NCBI RefSeq assembly: GCF_019834675.1
Contig: NZ_JABUBU010000006.1
Coordinates: forward strand, 1 to 64,000
DNA from: Rhodococcoides corynebacterioides
GTDB taxonomy: Bacteria > Actinomycetota > Actinomycetes > Mycobacteriales > Mycobacteriaceae
Reading direction: 5' to 3'
DNA length: 64,000 bases
Below the pieces are notes generated by a model, which was not told the origin of the DNA, did no database searches, and worked only from the letters and a program-made list of their open reading frames with translations. Below, piece by piece: positions 34,295 through 43,045 of the stretch. Position numbers and translations under genes: made by a program. Numbering within the stretch: the stretch's first letter is position 1; each line of letters opens with the position of its first letter.

Positions 34295-35635
34295 GTGACG
34301 CCCACTGCGCCTCCCACCACGACGACGCCGCCCACCCTCGCCGACGACCACGTCTCCGACATCGACGCCCGGCACGTCTGGCACCCGTACAGCGGGTTCG
34401 ACGTGCCCGGCCGCCCCGTCGCCCGTCCGTGGGTCGTGCGGGAAGCGTCCGGCGTCCGCCTCCATCTCGCCGACGGCCGCTCCCTGATCGACGGCATGAG
34501 TTCCTGGTGGGCGGCGGTGCACGGCTACCGCCACCCGGTGCTGGATGCGGCGGTCACGGACCAGCTCGGCCGCATGAGCCACGTGATGTTCGGCGGTCTG
34601 ACACACGAGCCCGCAGCACGGTTGGCCGAGCTCCTCGTGACCGTCACCCCCGACGGCCTGGACCGCGTGTTCTTCTGCGACTCCGGTTCCGTCTCCGTCG
34701 AGGTGGCCGTCAAGATGTGCCTGCAGTACTGGCGTGCCCGCGGTCGGCCGGAGAAACGGCGGCTGTTGACGTGGCGGGGTGGGTACCACGGCGACACGTT
34801 CACCCCGATGAGCGTGTGCGATCCCGAGGGTGGGATGCACGCGGCGTGGTCGGGCGTGCTGACCGAGCAGATCTTCGTCGACGCTCCACCACCCCACCGC
34901 GACGACACCTACGCCGACCTTCTCACTCGCGCCGTCCACGACCACCGTGACGAGATCGCCGCGGTGATCGTCGAACCCGTGGTGCAGGGCGCGGGCGGCA
35001 TGAGGTTCCACGACCCGTCGTACCTCGCCACGCTCCGACGGGCCTGCGACGACGCCGGCGTCCTGCTGATCTTCGACGAGATCGCCACCGGATTCGGCCG
35101 GACGGGGACACTGTTCGCGGCCGACGCGGCCGGCGTGACTCCCGACGTCCTGTGCGTCGGCAAGGCTCTCACCGGCGGGTACCTGTCCCTGGCCGCGACG
35201 CTGTGCACCGCCGAGGTGGCGACGACGATCAGCGCGGGCCCGGCCGGCGGCCTGATGCACGGGCCGACGTTCATGGCCAACCCGCTCGCGTGCGCGGTGG
35301 CGGTCGCATCCACCGAGCTGCTGCTGAGCCGTGACTGGCGGTCGGAGGTGGCGCTCGTCGAGTCCGAGCTGCGGACCGGGCTCGAACCCGCGCGCGCCCT
35401 CGCCGGGGTGCGCGACGTCCGGGTACAGGGTGCCATCGCGGTCGTCGAGATGGAGACGGCCGTCGACGTCGGGCGGGCTGCCGCGGCCGCTGCCGCGGAC
35501 GGGGTGTGGCTGCGGCCGTTCCGCAACCTGGTGTACGCGATGCCGCCGTACGTCTGCACACGCCCCGAGGTCCGGGCGATCGCCGGCGCCATGGTGCGGG
35601 CAGCGGCGGTGGAATCGGAGGCTGCGGAGAGCTGA
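34295..35635 (+). CDS. bioA: Adenosylmethionine-8-amino-7-oxononanoate aminotransferase
   Basis: Third step from the end in biotin synthesis: amination of KAPA to DAPA using S-adenosylmethionine. The 446-residue class III aminotransferase shows [83 protein letters not shown] and the PLP Lys in VGKALTGGY (about residue 290). The start is uncertain: GTG codons at 34280, 34286 and 34295 are in frame and none has a good ribosome-binding site. It follows lat by 38 bp. The BioQ-type operator lies after it, so bioA may be read from the lat promoter. Confidence 0.94.
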   Translation: MTPTAPPTTTTPPTLADDHVSDIDARHVWHPYSGFDVPGRPVARPWVVREASGVRLHLADGRSLIDGMSSWWAAVHGYRHPVLDAAVTDQLGRMSHVMFGGLTHEPAARLAELLVTVTPDGLDRVFFCDSGSVSVEVAVKMCLQYWRARGRPEKRRLLTWRGGYHGDTFTPMSVCDPEGGMHAAWSGVLTEQIFVDAPPPHRDDTYADLLTRAVHDHRDEIAAVIVEPVVQGAGGMRFHDPSYLATLRRACDDAGVLLIFDEIATGFGRTGTLFAADAAGVTPDVLCVGKALTGGYLSLAATLCTAEVATTISAGPAGGLMHGPTFMANPLACAVAVASTELLLSRDWRSEVALVESELRTGLEPARALAGVRDVRVQGAIAVVEMETAVDVGRAAAAAAADGVWLRPFRNLVYAMPPYVCTRPEVRAIAGAMVRAAAVESEAAES

Positions 35636-35646
35636 CCCGGACGCGC

Positions 35647-35678
35647 ACTTGAACACTGTTCAAGTCGGTGCGTAAGCT
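35647..35678 (+). promoter_or_regulatory. bioF promoter with BioQ-type operator
   Basis: A perfect 19-bp palindrome, ACTTGAACACTGTTCAAGT (9-1-9, 35647-35665), contains the TGAAC-N3-GTT core of actinobacterial BioQ boxes. It covers the -35 TTGAAC (35649-35654). A -10 TAAGCT (35673-35678) lies 18 bp downstream. The bioF GTG at 35687 begins eight bases after the -10, so the message may be leaderless. Repressor binding here would block bioFDB transcription. Confidence 0.75.
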
Positions 35679-35686
35679 GCGTCGAC

Positions 35687-36835
35687 GTGGCCGCTTCCGT
35701 ACACACCTCCTCGGCGCTGTCGTGGTTGGACGACGACGCGCAGCGCCGACGCGATGTCGGTCTGCACCGCGTGATCCGGCCGCGGACGGACACCACGGCG
35801 CTCCTCGACGTCGCGTCGAACGACTATCTGGGGCTTGCCCACCACCCGGCGGTGCGCGCCGGCGCCCATGCCGCGATCGACGGGTGGGGGTGCGGAAGCA
35901 CGGGCTCACGGTTGGTGACGGGAACGACCACCGATCACGAGGCCCTCGAGGACGAGCTCGCCGAGTTCGTCGGCGCCCGGTCCGGGTTGGTGTTCTCCAG
36001 CGGTTACACGGCCAATCTCGGCGCGGTGATCGCGCTGGCCGGCGCCGGGTCGCTGATCGTCTCGGACGCCCTCGTCCACGCCTCGATCGTCGACGCCGCC
36101 CGGCTGTCCCGCGCGCGGGTCAGCGTGGCTCCGCACCGGGACGTCGCCGCGGTGGTCGACGCGCTCGCGAGCAGGAGCGAAGCCAGGGCACTCGTGGTCG
36201 TCGATTCGGTGTTCAGCGCCGACGGCGACCTCGCCCCCCTGCGGGAGTTGTACGCCGCCGCTCGACGGTTCGGCGCCGTCCTCCTCGTCGACGAGGCGCA
36301 CGGCCTCGGGGTTCGCGGCCGAGGCGGCCGCGGCCTCGTCGAGGAATGCGGCCTGGCCGGCGCCTCCGACCTGGTGGTGACCGCGACGCTCTCGAAGGCC
36401 CTGGGCTCCCAGGGCGGCGTGGTCCTCGCCGAACCTGCTGTGCGCGAGCACCTTCTGCACGCCGCGCGGACCTTCGTCTTCGACACCGCACTGGCACCCG
36501 CCGCCGTCGGCGCCGCGCGCGCCGCCCTCCGCGTCCTGCGTGCGGAACCCGACCGGGCGCACGCCGTGCTGCGCCACGCCGACCGTCTGGCCCGCGCCCT
36601 CGGTCGGAGCGAGGTGCCCGAGTCCGCCGTCGTTCCCGTCGTGCTCGGTGATCCCGATGCCGCCGTGCGCGCGGCCGAGCGCTGCCGGGCGAACGGAGTG
36701 CTGGTCGGCTGCTTCCGCCCGCCGTCCGTTCCGCGGGGTGAGTCGCGATTGCGCCTGACCGCACGCGCCGACCTCACGGACGACGACATCGCCACGGTGG
36801 GGGACGTCGTCACGTCGGCGATCGCGGCCGCATGA
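35687..36835 (+). CDS. bioF: 8-amino-7-oxononanoate synthase
   Basis: Condenses pimeloyl-ACP/CoA with alanine to KAPA. The 382-residue PLP enzyme shows [84 protein letters not shown] and the PLP Lys in [12 protein letters not shown] (about residue 237). The ATG of bioD overlaps its stop as ATGA. First gene behind the BioQ-type operator. Confidence 0.95.
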   Translation: MAASVHTSSALSWLDDDAQRRRDVGLHRVIRPRTDTTALLDVASNDYLGLAHHPAVRAGAHAAIDGWGCGSTGSRLVTGTTTDHEALEDELAEFVGARSGLVFSSGYTANLGAVIALAGAGSLIVSDALVHASIVDAARLSRARVSVAPHRDVAAVVDALASRSEARALVVVDSVFSADGDLAPLRELYAAARRFGAVLLVDEAHGLGVRGRGGRGLVEECGLAGASDLVVTATLSKALGSQGGVVLAEPAVREHLLHAARTFVFDTALAPAAVGAARAALRVLRAEPDRAHAVLRHADRLARALGRSEVPESAVVPVVLGDPDAAVRAAERCRANGVLVGCFRPPSVPRGESRLRLTARADLTDDDIATVGDVVTSAIAAA

Positions 36836-37551
36836 CCGTCATCGTGGTGACCGGCACCTCGACCGACGTGGGGAAGACCGTGGTGACCGCCGCCCTCGCC
36901 GTCGGATACGAGCGAGCGGGCGCGAGCGTCGCGGTGTGCAAGCCGGCCCAGACGGGGGTGGCCGCCGACGAGGACGGCGATCTCGCCGTCGTCGCCCGAC
37001 TGTCGGACCCGCAGCGCCGCAGAGAGTATCGAGAATGCGCCCGCTACCCCGACCCCCTGGCACCGTCGGTCGCCGCCCGTCGCTCCGGACGGGCGTCCGT
37101 CACCGTCGCGGAGGTCGTGGACGCGGTCGACGATCTCCGGTCGCGCTCCGACGTCGTGCTGGTGGAAGGCGCGGGCGGAGTGGCGGTCCCGTTCGACGAC
37201 GTCGGCACCACCCTGCTGGACGTCGTGACCGCGCTGACGGCGTCGGTCGTCGTCGTCACCCACCCCGGCCTGGGTGCGCTGAACCACGCCGCGCTCACCA
37301 TCAACGCTCTGCAGCAACGGAATTCGCGTGTTCTCGGTCTCGTCCTCGGATCGTGGCCCGACGCGCCGGATCTCGCGGCCGCCACCAATCGAACGGAGCT
37401 ACCGGCGGTCACGGGCGTGCCGATCATCGGCGCGGTGCCGTGCGGTGCCGGCACCCTCGACGCCGCGATGTTCGTCGACCGTGCGCCCGACTGGATCGAC
37501 CACTCGTTCCTGCCCCTCGATCCCACCCCCGACCTCAGGAGTGCCTCGTGA
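36832..37551 (+). CDS. bioD: Dethiobiotin synthetase
   Basis: ATP-dependent closure of the ureido ring of dethiobiotin from DAPA and CO2. The 239-residue protein has a P-loop at residues 7-17 ([11 protein letters not shown]), the substrate Lys in VCKPAQTGV, and the conserved [10 protein letters not shown]. Overlaps bioF (ATGA) and bioB (GTGA), so all three are translationally coupled. Confidence 0.95.
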   Translation: MTVIVVTGTSTDVGKTVVTAALAVGYERAGASVAVCKPAQTGVAADEDGDLAVVARLSDPQRRREYRECARYPDPLAPSVAARRSGRASVTVAEVVDAVDDLRSRSDVVLVEGAGGVAVPFDDVGTTLLDVVTALTASVVVVTHPGLGALNHAALTINALQQRNSRVLGLVLGSWPDAPDLAAATNRTELPAVTGVPIIGAVPCGAGTLDAAMFVDRAPDWIDHSFLPLDPTPDLRSAS

Positions 37552-38540
37552 CCATCCTCGACGACGTCGACCGCATCGTGCTGCAGAACGGTGACCCACT
37601 CACCGCTGAGCAGGTTCTGGCCGTGCTCGAACTCCCCGACGAGGCCGTGGCCGACGCGCTCGACCTCGCGCATCGCGTCCGATTGCGTTGGTGTGGCGAG
37701 GAAGTCGAGGTCGAGAGCATCATCAGCGTCAAGACCGGTGGCTGCCCGGAGGACTGTCACTTCTGCTCGCAGTCCGGGTTGTTCGCCTCCCCGGTACGCG
37801 CGGCGCGCCTCGACATTCCCCAGCTCGTGGCAGCGGCCAAGGACACCGCCCGCTCCGGCGCGAGCGAGTTCTGCATCGTCGCCGCGGTCCGCGGACCCGA
37901 CGCGCGCCTGATGGAGCAGATCCGACTCGGCATCGACGCGATCCGCGCCGAGGTCGACATCGACATCGCCTGTTCCCTCGGCATGCTCACTCGCGACCAG
38001 GCGGCGACGTTGGCGGGCTGGGGCGTGCACCGCTACAACCACAATCTCGAGACGGCGCGGTCCTACTTTCCGCAGGTGGTCACCACGCACACCTGGGAGG
38101 AGCGGGTGCAGACTCTGCGGCTGGTCTCCGAGTTCGGCATGGAGGTGTGCTGCGGAGGCATTCTGGGGATGGGCGAAAGTCTGCGCCAGCGAGCGGAATT
38201 CGCGGTGGAACTGGCCGCCGTGGCGCCGCACGAGGTGCCGCTGAACTTCTTCGACCCCCGTCCGGGCACCCCGTTCGCCCATCTCGACGTCCTGCCCGCG
38301 GTGGACGCCCTGCGCGCGATCGCCGCCTTCCGCTTCGCCCTGCCGCGCACGGTCCTCCGCTACGCCGGCGGTCGGGAGATCACCCTGGGCGATCTCGGTG
38401 CACGACAGGGCATTCTGGGTGGAATCAACGCGATCATCGTCGGCAACTACCTGACCACGCTGGGTCGACCGGTTGCGTCGGACCTCGACATGCTGAAGGA
38501 CCTGTCGATGCCGATGAAGGCGCTCGATGCCGCGATCTGA
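37548..38540 (+). CDS. bioB: Biotin synthase
   Basis: Radical SAM enzyme inserting sulfur into dethiobiotin. The 330-residue protein has the 4Fe-4S motif CPEDCHFC within [18 protein letters not shown], the SAM region [10 protein letters not shown] and [13 protein letters not shown], and [20 protein letters not shown]. The GTG at 37548 has an AGGAG site and overlaps the bioD stop. The last 14 bp overlap the start of bsaP. Confidence 0.96.
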   Translation: MTILDDVDRIVLQNGDPLTAEQVLAVLELPDEAVADALDLAHRVRLRWCGEEVEVESIISVKTGGCPEDCHFCSQSGLFASPVRAARLDIPQLVAAAKDTARSGASEFCIVAAVRGPDARLMEQIRLGIDAIRAEVDIDIACSLGMLTRDQAATLAGWGVHRYNHNLETARSYFPQVVTTHTWEERVQTLRLVSEFGMEVCCGGILGMGESLRQRAEFAVELAAVAPHEVPLNFFDPRPGTPFAHLDVLPAVDALRAIAAFRFALPRTVLRYAGGREITLGDLGARQGILGGINAIIVGNYLTTLGRPVASDLDMLKDLSMPMKALDAAI

Positions 38541-38715
38541 GACCGCTTGCTTCGATCACCGGACCGGCGCACCCGTCGGTGCAGAGACGGTGAGGGCGCC
38601 GCTCGGGTACGAGCCACCGCGGTTCTGCGCGCTGTGCGGTCGGCGCATGGTGGTGCAGGTCTTCCCGACGGGGTGGACGGCGGCGTGCTCGCGACACCCG
38701 CTGCTCCGAGGGTGA
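38527..38715 (+). CDS. bsaP: Biotin synthase auxiliary protein BsaP
   Basis: A 62-residue protein starting inside the end of bioB (14-bp overlap, other frame). It contains [19 protein letters not shown] and AACSRHP, giving three Cys and a His in a compact zinc-ribbon or iron-sulfur-like arrangement, plus a Cys near the N terminus. The same small gene follows bioB in mycobacteria, where BsaP is reported as needed for biotin synthase activity in air. Identity rests on size, position and Cys pattern. Confidence 0.8.
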   Translation: MPRSETACFDHRTGAPVGAETVRAPLGYEPPRFCALCGRRMVVQVFPTGWTAACSRHPLLRG

Positions 38716-38776
38716 CCCCGACATCCTGTGACCACCCGTCACAGGAATTGTTCGCGTCCGTCTACCATCACCAGCC

Positions 38777-39568
38777 ATGACGCTGAAGTACGACGTGGCC
38801 GGCCGCGGCCCCACCTTGGTTCTGGTCCACGGAGTGGTCCACCGGCGCCAGGCGTGGGACGCGGTTCTCGACCGCCTGACTCCGCACCGACGCGTCATCA
38901 CCGTCGACCTGCCCGGTCACGGCGAGTCGGATCCCCTGCCGGAGGACGGCGGGGACGCGATCGAGGTCATGGTGTCCGAGCTCGTCGCCTTCGTCCGCGA
39001 GGTCGAGGAGCCCGGGCAGCAGGTGCACATCGCGGGCAACTCGCTGGGCGGCTACCTGTCGTTGGTGCTGGCGGCGCTAGGCGAGGTGGCGTCCGCCACG
39101 GCGCTCTCCCCGGCCGGGTTCTTCCTGAACCGCACCGACCAGGCGCGCACCATCAACACCTTCAAGGCGGTCCGGCGGGTCGCGCGCACTTTCGGTGATC
39201 GCGCCCCGGCCGCGATGCGCTACCGCGCCGTGCGCTACCCGTCACTGCTGCCGTTCTTCGCCCACCCCTCGCACGTGGCGTACGAGTCGGCGGTGCACGA
39301 CGTGCACTCGCTCACCACGAACCCCATGATCGACGCGGGCATCGAAGCCGACTTCACCTTCCCGCCGGCCACCGAGCCGCGGGTGCCGGTGACCGTTGCC
39401 TGGGGAACGCGGGACCTGATCCTCCCCTACTACCAGTCCCGACGCGTCCACTCGGTGTTCCCGGACGCCACGCTGATCCCCGTGCCCGGCGTGGGCCACG
39501 TCCCGATGACCGACAACCCCGCGTTGATCGCGTCGATCCTGCTCGCGGGCAGCGAACTGCCGAGCTGA
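38777..39568 (+). CDS. Alpha/beta-hydrolase
   Basis: A 263-residue alpha/beta-hydrolase. LVLVHGVVHRRQAWDAVL gives the oxyanion HG, HIAGNSLGGYLSLVLAAL carries the nucleophile in GNSLG, and late Asp and His (WGTRDLILPYYQ, VPGVGHVPMTDNP) complete the triad. TACCAT (38763-38768) lies eight bases before the ATG. No signal peptide. Substrate unknown. Confidence 0.88.
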   Translation: MTLKYDVAGRGPTLVLVHGVVHRRQAWDAVLDRLTPHRRVITVDLPGHGESDPLPEDGGDAIEVMVSELVAFVREVEEPGQQVHIAGNSLGGYLSLVLAALGEVASATALSPAGFFLNRTDQARTINTFKAVRRVARTFGDRAPAAMRYRAVRYPSLLPFFAHPSHVAYESAVHDVHSLTTNPMIDAGIEADFTFPPATEPRVPVTVAWGTRDLILPYYQSRRVHSVFPDATLIPVPGVGHVPMTDNPALIASILLAGSELPS

Positions 39569-39584
39569 GCGAGCGGTCGGGCCG

Positions 39585-40622
39585 TCAGGCCGTCTCCATC
39601 TCCGCCACCACGCGGCGCACGATGTCCCCGGCGGGGGCGGCGGTGACGGCCCGCCAGCCGGTTCCGGCCCACAGGTTGGGGACGTCGGCGCGGCCGGCTC
39701 TCGTGGCGGCGGCCCGCAGCGGCCCGGTCAGCGCGTTGACCTCCGGATACCCCGCCGGTGCGCTCGCCGTGTGCTGCGCGGCGAACTCGTTCTCCAGGCC
39801 GCGCGCGGGACGGCCGGAGAAGGACCGCGTGACGACGGTTCGCGTGTAGGTCCGGTCGAGCAGCGCGCGTCGGTGCACGTCGGACGTGCCGGCCTCGTCG
39901 GCGCAGAGGAACGCGGTCCCCATCTGCGCGGCGACGGCGCCGAGCCCCAGCGCGGCGACCACCCCGGAGCCATCCATGATGCCGCCGGCGGCGATGAGCG
40001 GGACGTCGACGGAGAGCCCGACGGCCACGAGCAGCGACGGCAGGGACATCGCCTCGCCGCCGCGGGGCGACGCCGGATCGTCGGCGAAGACGCCGCGGTG
40101 ACCGCCGGCTTCGCTGCCCTGGACCACCAGCAGGTCGGCCCCGTCCTCCGCTGCCATCTCGGCCTCGGCCACCGAGGTGACGGTGCCGATCATCAGGGCC
40201 CCGATGTCGTGGACGCGGTCGGTCAGCTCCCGCCCCGGCCGGCCGAAGGTCACCGACACGGCAGCAGGACGGTGTCGCAGGACGATCTCGACCTTCTGCT
40301 CGATCGCGTCGTCGCCGTGGACGGGATCGCCGAGGTCCACACCGAGCTCCGCTGCGAGCGGCGCCAGGTCGCGGGCGTAGTCGGCGAGGACCGACTCCGA
40401 CGCGATCCGCGCCGACGGCAGGAACAGGTTCACGCCCCACGGCCGGTCGGTGCGGCGCTCGACCTCGATGAGGTTCGCCTCCAGCGCGTCGCGAGTGGAG
40501 ACGGCACCGGCGAGCATGCCCAGCCCGCCGGCCTCGCTGACCGCGGCGGTCAGGGCGGGGGTCGACGGGCCGCCCGCCATCGGGGCGCAGACGACGGGGA
40601 GCGAGGCGGGGAAGACGGCCAT
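39585..40622 (-). CDS. Nitronate monooxygenase-like FMN protein
   Basis: A 345-residue TIM-barrel flavoprotein of the nitronate monooxygenase (2-nitropropane dioxygenase) family. Landmarks: VVCAPMAGGPSTPALTAAVS, GGLGMLAGAVST, VSVTFGRPG, LLVVQGSEAGGHRG (FMN and catalytic His) and VPLIAAGGIMDGSGVVAAL. The ATG at 40622 (MAVFPASLPVVCAPMAGG) is the usual family start. The frame is open further, but that region is the repeat array. Physiological substrate unknown. Confidence 0.9.
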   Translation of the reverse strand: MAVFPASLPVVCAPMAGGPSTPALTAAVSEAGGLGMLAGAVSTRDALEANLIEVERRTDRPWGVNLFLPSARIASESVLADYARDLAPLAAELGVDLGDPVHGDDAIEQKVEIVLRHRPAAVSVTFGRPGRELTDRVHDIGALMIGTVTSVAEAEMAAEDGADLLVVQGSEAGGHRGVFADDPASPRGGEAMSLPSLLVAVGLSVDVPLIAAGGIMDGSGVVAALGLGAVAAQMGTAFLCADEAGTSDVHRRALLDRTYTRTVVTRSFSGRPARGLENEFAAQHTASAPAGYPEVNALTGPLRAAATRAGRADVPNLWAGTGWRAVTAAPAGDIVRRVVAEMETA

Positions 40623-40671
40623 GACCCGAGCGTATCGACCGGTCGTGCAAGTGGGTCCGGTTGTCACAGGA

Positions 40672-41140
40672 GCAGGTTCACAGTTGCGCAGGTTCCGGTC
40701 ACCCTCACCGGTTGCAACCCGTGCGGGTGGCGGGAACCCGTGCACCTGGCGGGAACGCGCGCAGGTGGCGGAAACCTGCGCAGATCGAGGCGCGCTGCGC
40801 AGCCGGAAGTTGCTCTCGTTTCCGCAACCTGCTCCGGCTGTAACAGGAGCACCTTGCTGGAGGGGGAGCAGGTTCGCAGTTGCGCAGGTTCCGGTCACCC
40901 TCACCGGTTGCAACCCGCGCGGGTGGCGGAAACCTGCGCAGGGCGCGGCGCAGCCCGAAGTTGCTTCGGTTCCCGCAACCTGCTCCGGCTGTAACAGGAG
41001 CAACTTGCTGGAAGGGGAGCAGGTTCGCAGTTGCGCAGGTTCCGGTCACCCTCACCGGTTGCAACCCGCGCGGGTGGCGGGAAGCAGAGCAGATCGAGGC
41101 GCGCTGCGCAGCCGGACGCAGCTCCCGCGCACGTTCCACC
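40672..41140. repeat. Array of three large intergenic repeats
   Basis: Copies start at 40672, 40868 and 41019 (spacing 196 and 151 bp). Each begins with GCAGGTTC(A/G)CAG and runs about 60 bp nearly unchanged through TTGCGCAGGTTCCGGTCACC and the Gly-rich GGGTGGCGG. Copies one and three then share the AGATCGAGGCGCGCTGCGCA part; copies one and two share CGCAACCTGCTCCGGCTGT ending in CTTGCTGGA. Within each unit TGCGCAGGTT and its complement AACCTGCGCA recur, so long hairpins are possible. It fills much of the 760-bp gap between the monooxygenase-like gene and the diguanylate cyclase. Confidence 0.75.
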
Positions 41141-41385
41141 CCGACCTGCGCAGATCACCGGCCGCAGCCGACACCGGCCCCGCCCACTGGGACGGGAACC
41201 GACGACAGGTCCGGTTACTCGGGACGAAACACCACGAGAGCCGGTTATCATGGGCGCACACGAGTACACGACGGCGTCGGGGCCGTACGGGACGACGGCG
41301 TACGCCGAATCCCGGAGCACACCGAGTCCTGGAGCGCACCCATGCACGTCGATCACCCCGAAGTCTCGCGTCGGGCTCTCCGCGC

Positions 41386-42652
41386 GTGAGCCCATCCGAC
41401 CATCGGCAGCGGTCCTCCACACCGTTCCACGACGGCCGGAGCCATCGTGATCGGCGGGCGGACGGGCCGGGGCGCCATTCGTCGCCGGAACAGCGCATCG
41501 CGACCGCTCGCCGCGGCCGCCGGGTACCGGCGTTCGGTGGCCGCATCGCGACGGGACCCGTCGCCGTCTTCCGGCGGTGGCTGACCACTCCGCACGACTT
41601 CGACTGGATCTTCGTCCACCGCTCCACCCGGCCGCTGCACGGTCTGATCAAGGGCGTGGTGGTGTTCGGGGTCGGACTGAACGCGCTCGTGTCGATGCTC
41701 ATGCTCGGCTCGCCCTACGGGCCGTCGGGAACCGCCGAGGTCACCTGGGTGATGATTGTGCTCGCCGCGCAGATCGCGGTGATCGCGTGGGTCACCTTCG
41801 CGCCCACCCCCACCAGGAAGGCGCAGTTCCTGGGGCTGCTGCTCTTCGGCGATCTGGGCATCACGTCGGTGATCCTGCTGGACACCCCGACCAGCGCCCT
41901 GATCGGCACGTTCCTGTTCGCGCTCAACGGCGCCCTCTGCACGTTCTTCCTCAGTGCGCGCATCCTGCTCGCGCACCTCGCCTTCGTGAACGTCGTCATC
42001 GCCTGGATCGGCCTGCAGGCGTACCTGCAGGGGCTCTGGGGGATCAACGACGCGGTGGCCGCCGTGCTGGTCGCGAGCGGATCGGTCAGCGGCGTCCCCG
42101 TCTTCGCCCACATCGCCTGGTCCCTGGTCTCAGCGGACGCCCGGGCGTCGGAGTTCGACGAACTCACCGGCGTCGCGAACCGCCGGGGCCTGCAGAACGC
42201 GGTCGACGAGCTGTGGGACGTCGCCCGCTCGCGCGGCGTGTCCGTCGCGGTCCTCCTGGTCGACATCGACCGGTTCAAGGCGGTCAACGATCGGTTCGGC
42301 CACGACCGCGGCGACGCCGTGATCCGGACCGTCGCCTCCCGGCTTCACGCGCTGCTCGGTGCTCGGTGCTCGCGGGATCCTGGCCCGCACCGGCGGCGAG
42401 GAGTTCGTCGGTGTCGTCGTCGACACGGACGGCGACCTGCCCGACCTCGTGAGTCGCGTCACCGCGACGGTTCACGACCCGGCCGACGACGTGCCCGTCA
42501 CGGCCAGTGTCGGCGTCGCCGTCATGACGCCCGATTCCCCGTCGTGGCAGGTCGGACCGGCCGCGGTCACCCGCGCGACCCGCGCGGCCGACTCCATGAT
42601 GTATCGAGCGAAGGCCGCCGGCGGCGACCGCGTGCTCACGACGAGGGTCTGA
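41386..42652 (+). pseudogene. Membrane diguanylate cyclase (GGDEF), frameshifted by a 7-bp duplication
   Basis: Six or so membrane helices (for example LIKGVVVFGVGLNALVSMLM) are followed by a GGDEF domain: FDELTGVANRRGLQNAVDEL, VAVLLVDIDRFKAVNDRFGH, RGDAVIRTVASRLHALLG. The frame is then lost. GCTCGGT is present twice in tandem (42354-42360 and 42361-42367). Removing one copy restores HALLGARGILARTGGEEFVG and an open frame to 42652. As given, the active-site GGEEF is out of frame. The start is uncertain: the GTG at 41386 is the only plausible one seen. Repaired length about 419 residues. The intact protein would make cyclic di-GMP. Confidence 0.82.
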
Positions 42653-42705
42653 CGGAGGCACGGGCCGCCGCCCCCCGGACGGGACACCGGGCACACTCGA
42701 TTCCC

Positions 42706-42987
42706 ATGACCTCCGTGTTCCATGGCCTCGTCGCGATGAATTCGCTCTTCGCGGCGTCGGCGTGGTGCCTCGCGCGCCCCACGCGCCTGTCCGCAGCCGC
42801 CACCGCCGTCGCGTCGGTGGGTTGGCTGTTCTTCAACGGCCCGATCGAGGGGCGCGTCCTGGTCGTGTTCTCCCCCCAGCACGGCATCACCGAGTCGGAT
42901 CTGCTGTCCGTGGTCGGCGTCGCGATCGCCGTGACCGGGTGGTGGCGGTGGCGGCGTGCGCGGGACCGCGCCCTCCCCGTCCGCTGA
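42706..42987 (+). CDS. Small membrane protein
   Basis: A 93-residue protein with two or three hydrophobic segments ([54 protein letters not shown]) and a basic C terminus. The ATG at 42706 lies 53 bp after the cyclase frame, which is on the same strand. Family not recognised. Confidence 0.7.
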   Translation: MTSVFHGLVAMNSLFAASAWCLARPTRLSAAATAVASVGWLFFNGPIEGRVLVVFSPQHGITESDLLSVVGVAIAVTGWWRWRRARDRALPVR

Positions 42988-43045
42988 TCCCCCGGGCGCG
43001 CGCACAATCCGCGCGCGAACTGCGTGGACGGCGCATAGTGTTCCC

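Noticed and set aside
40672-41140. Possible CRISPR array
   Set aside because: Repeats are 150-195 bp with no regular spacers and no cas genes nearby.
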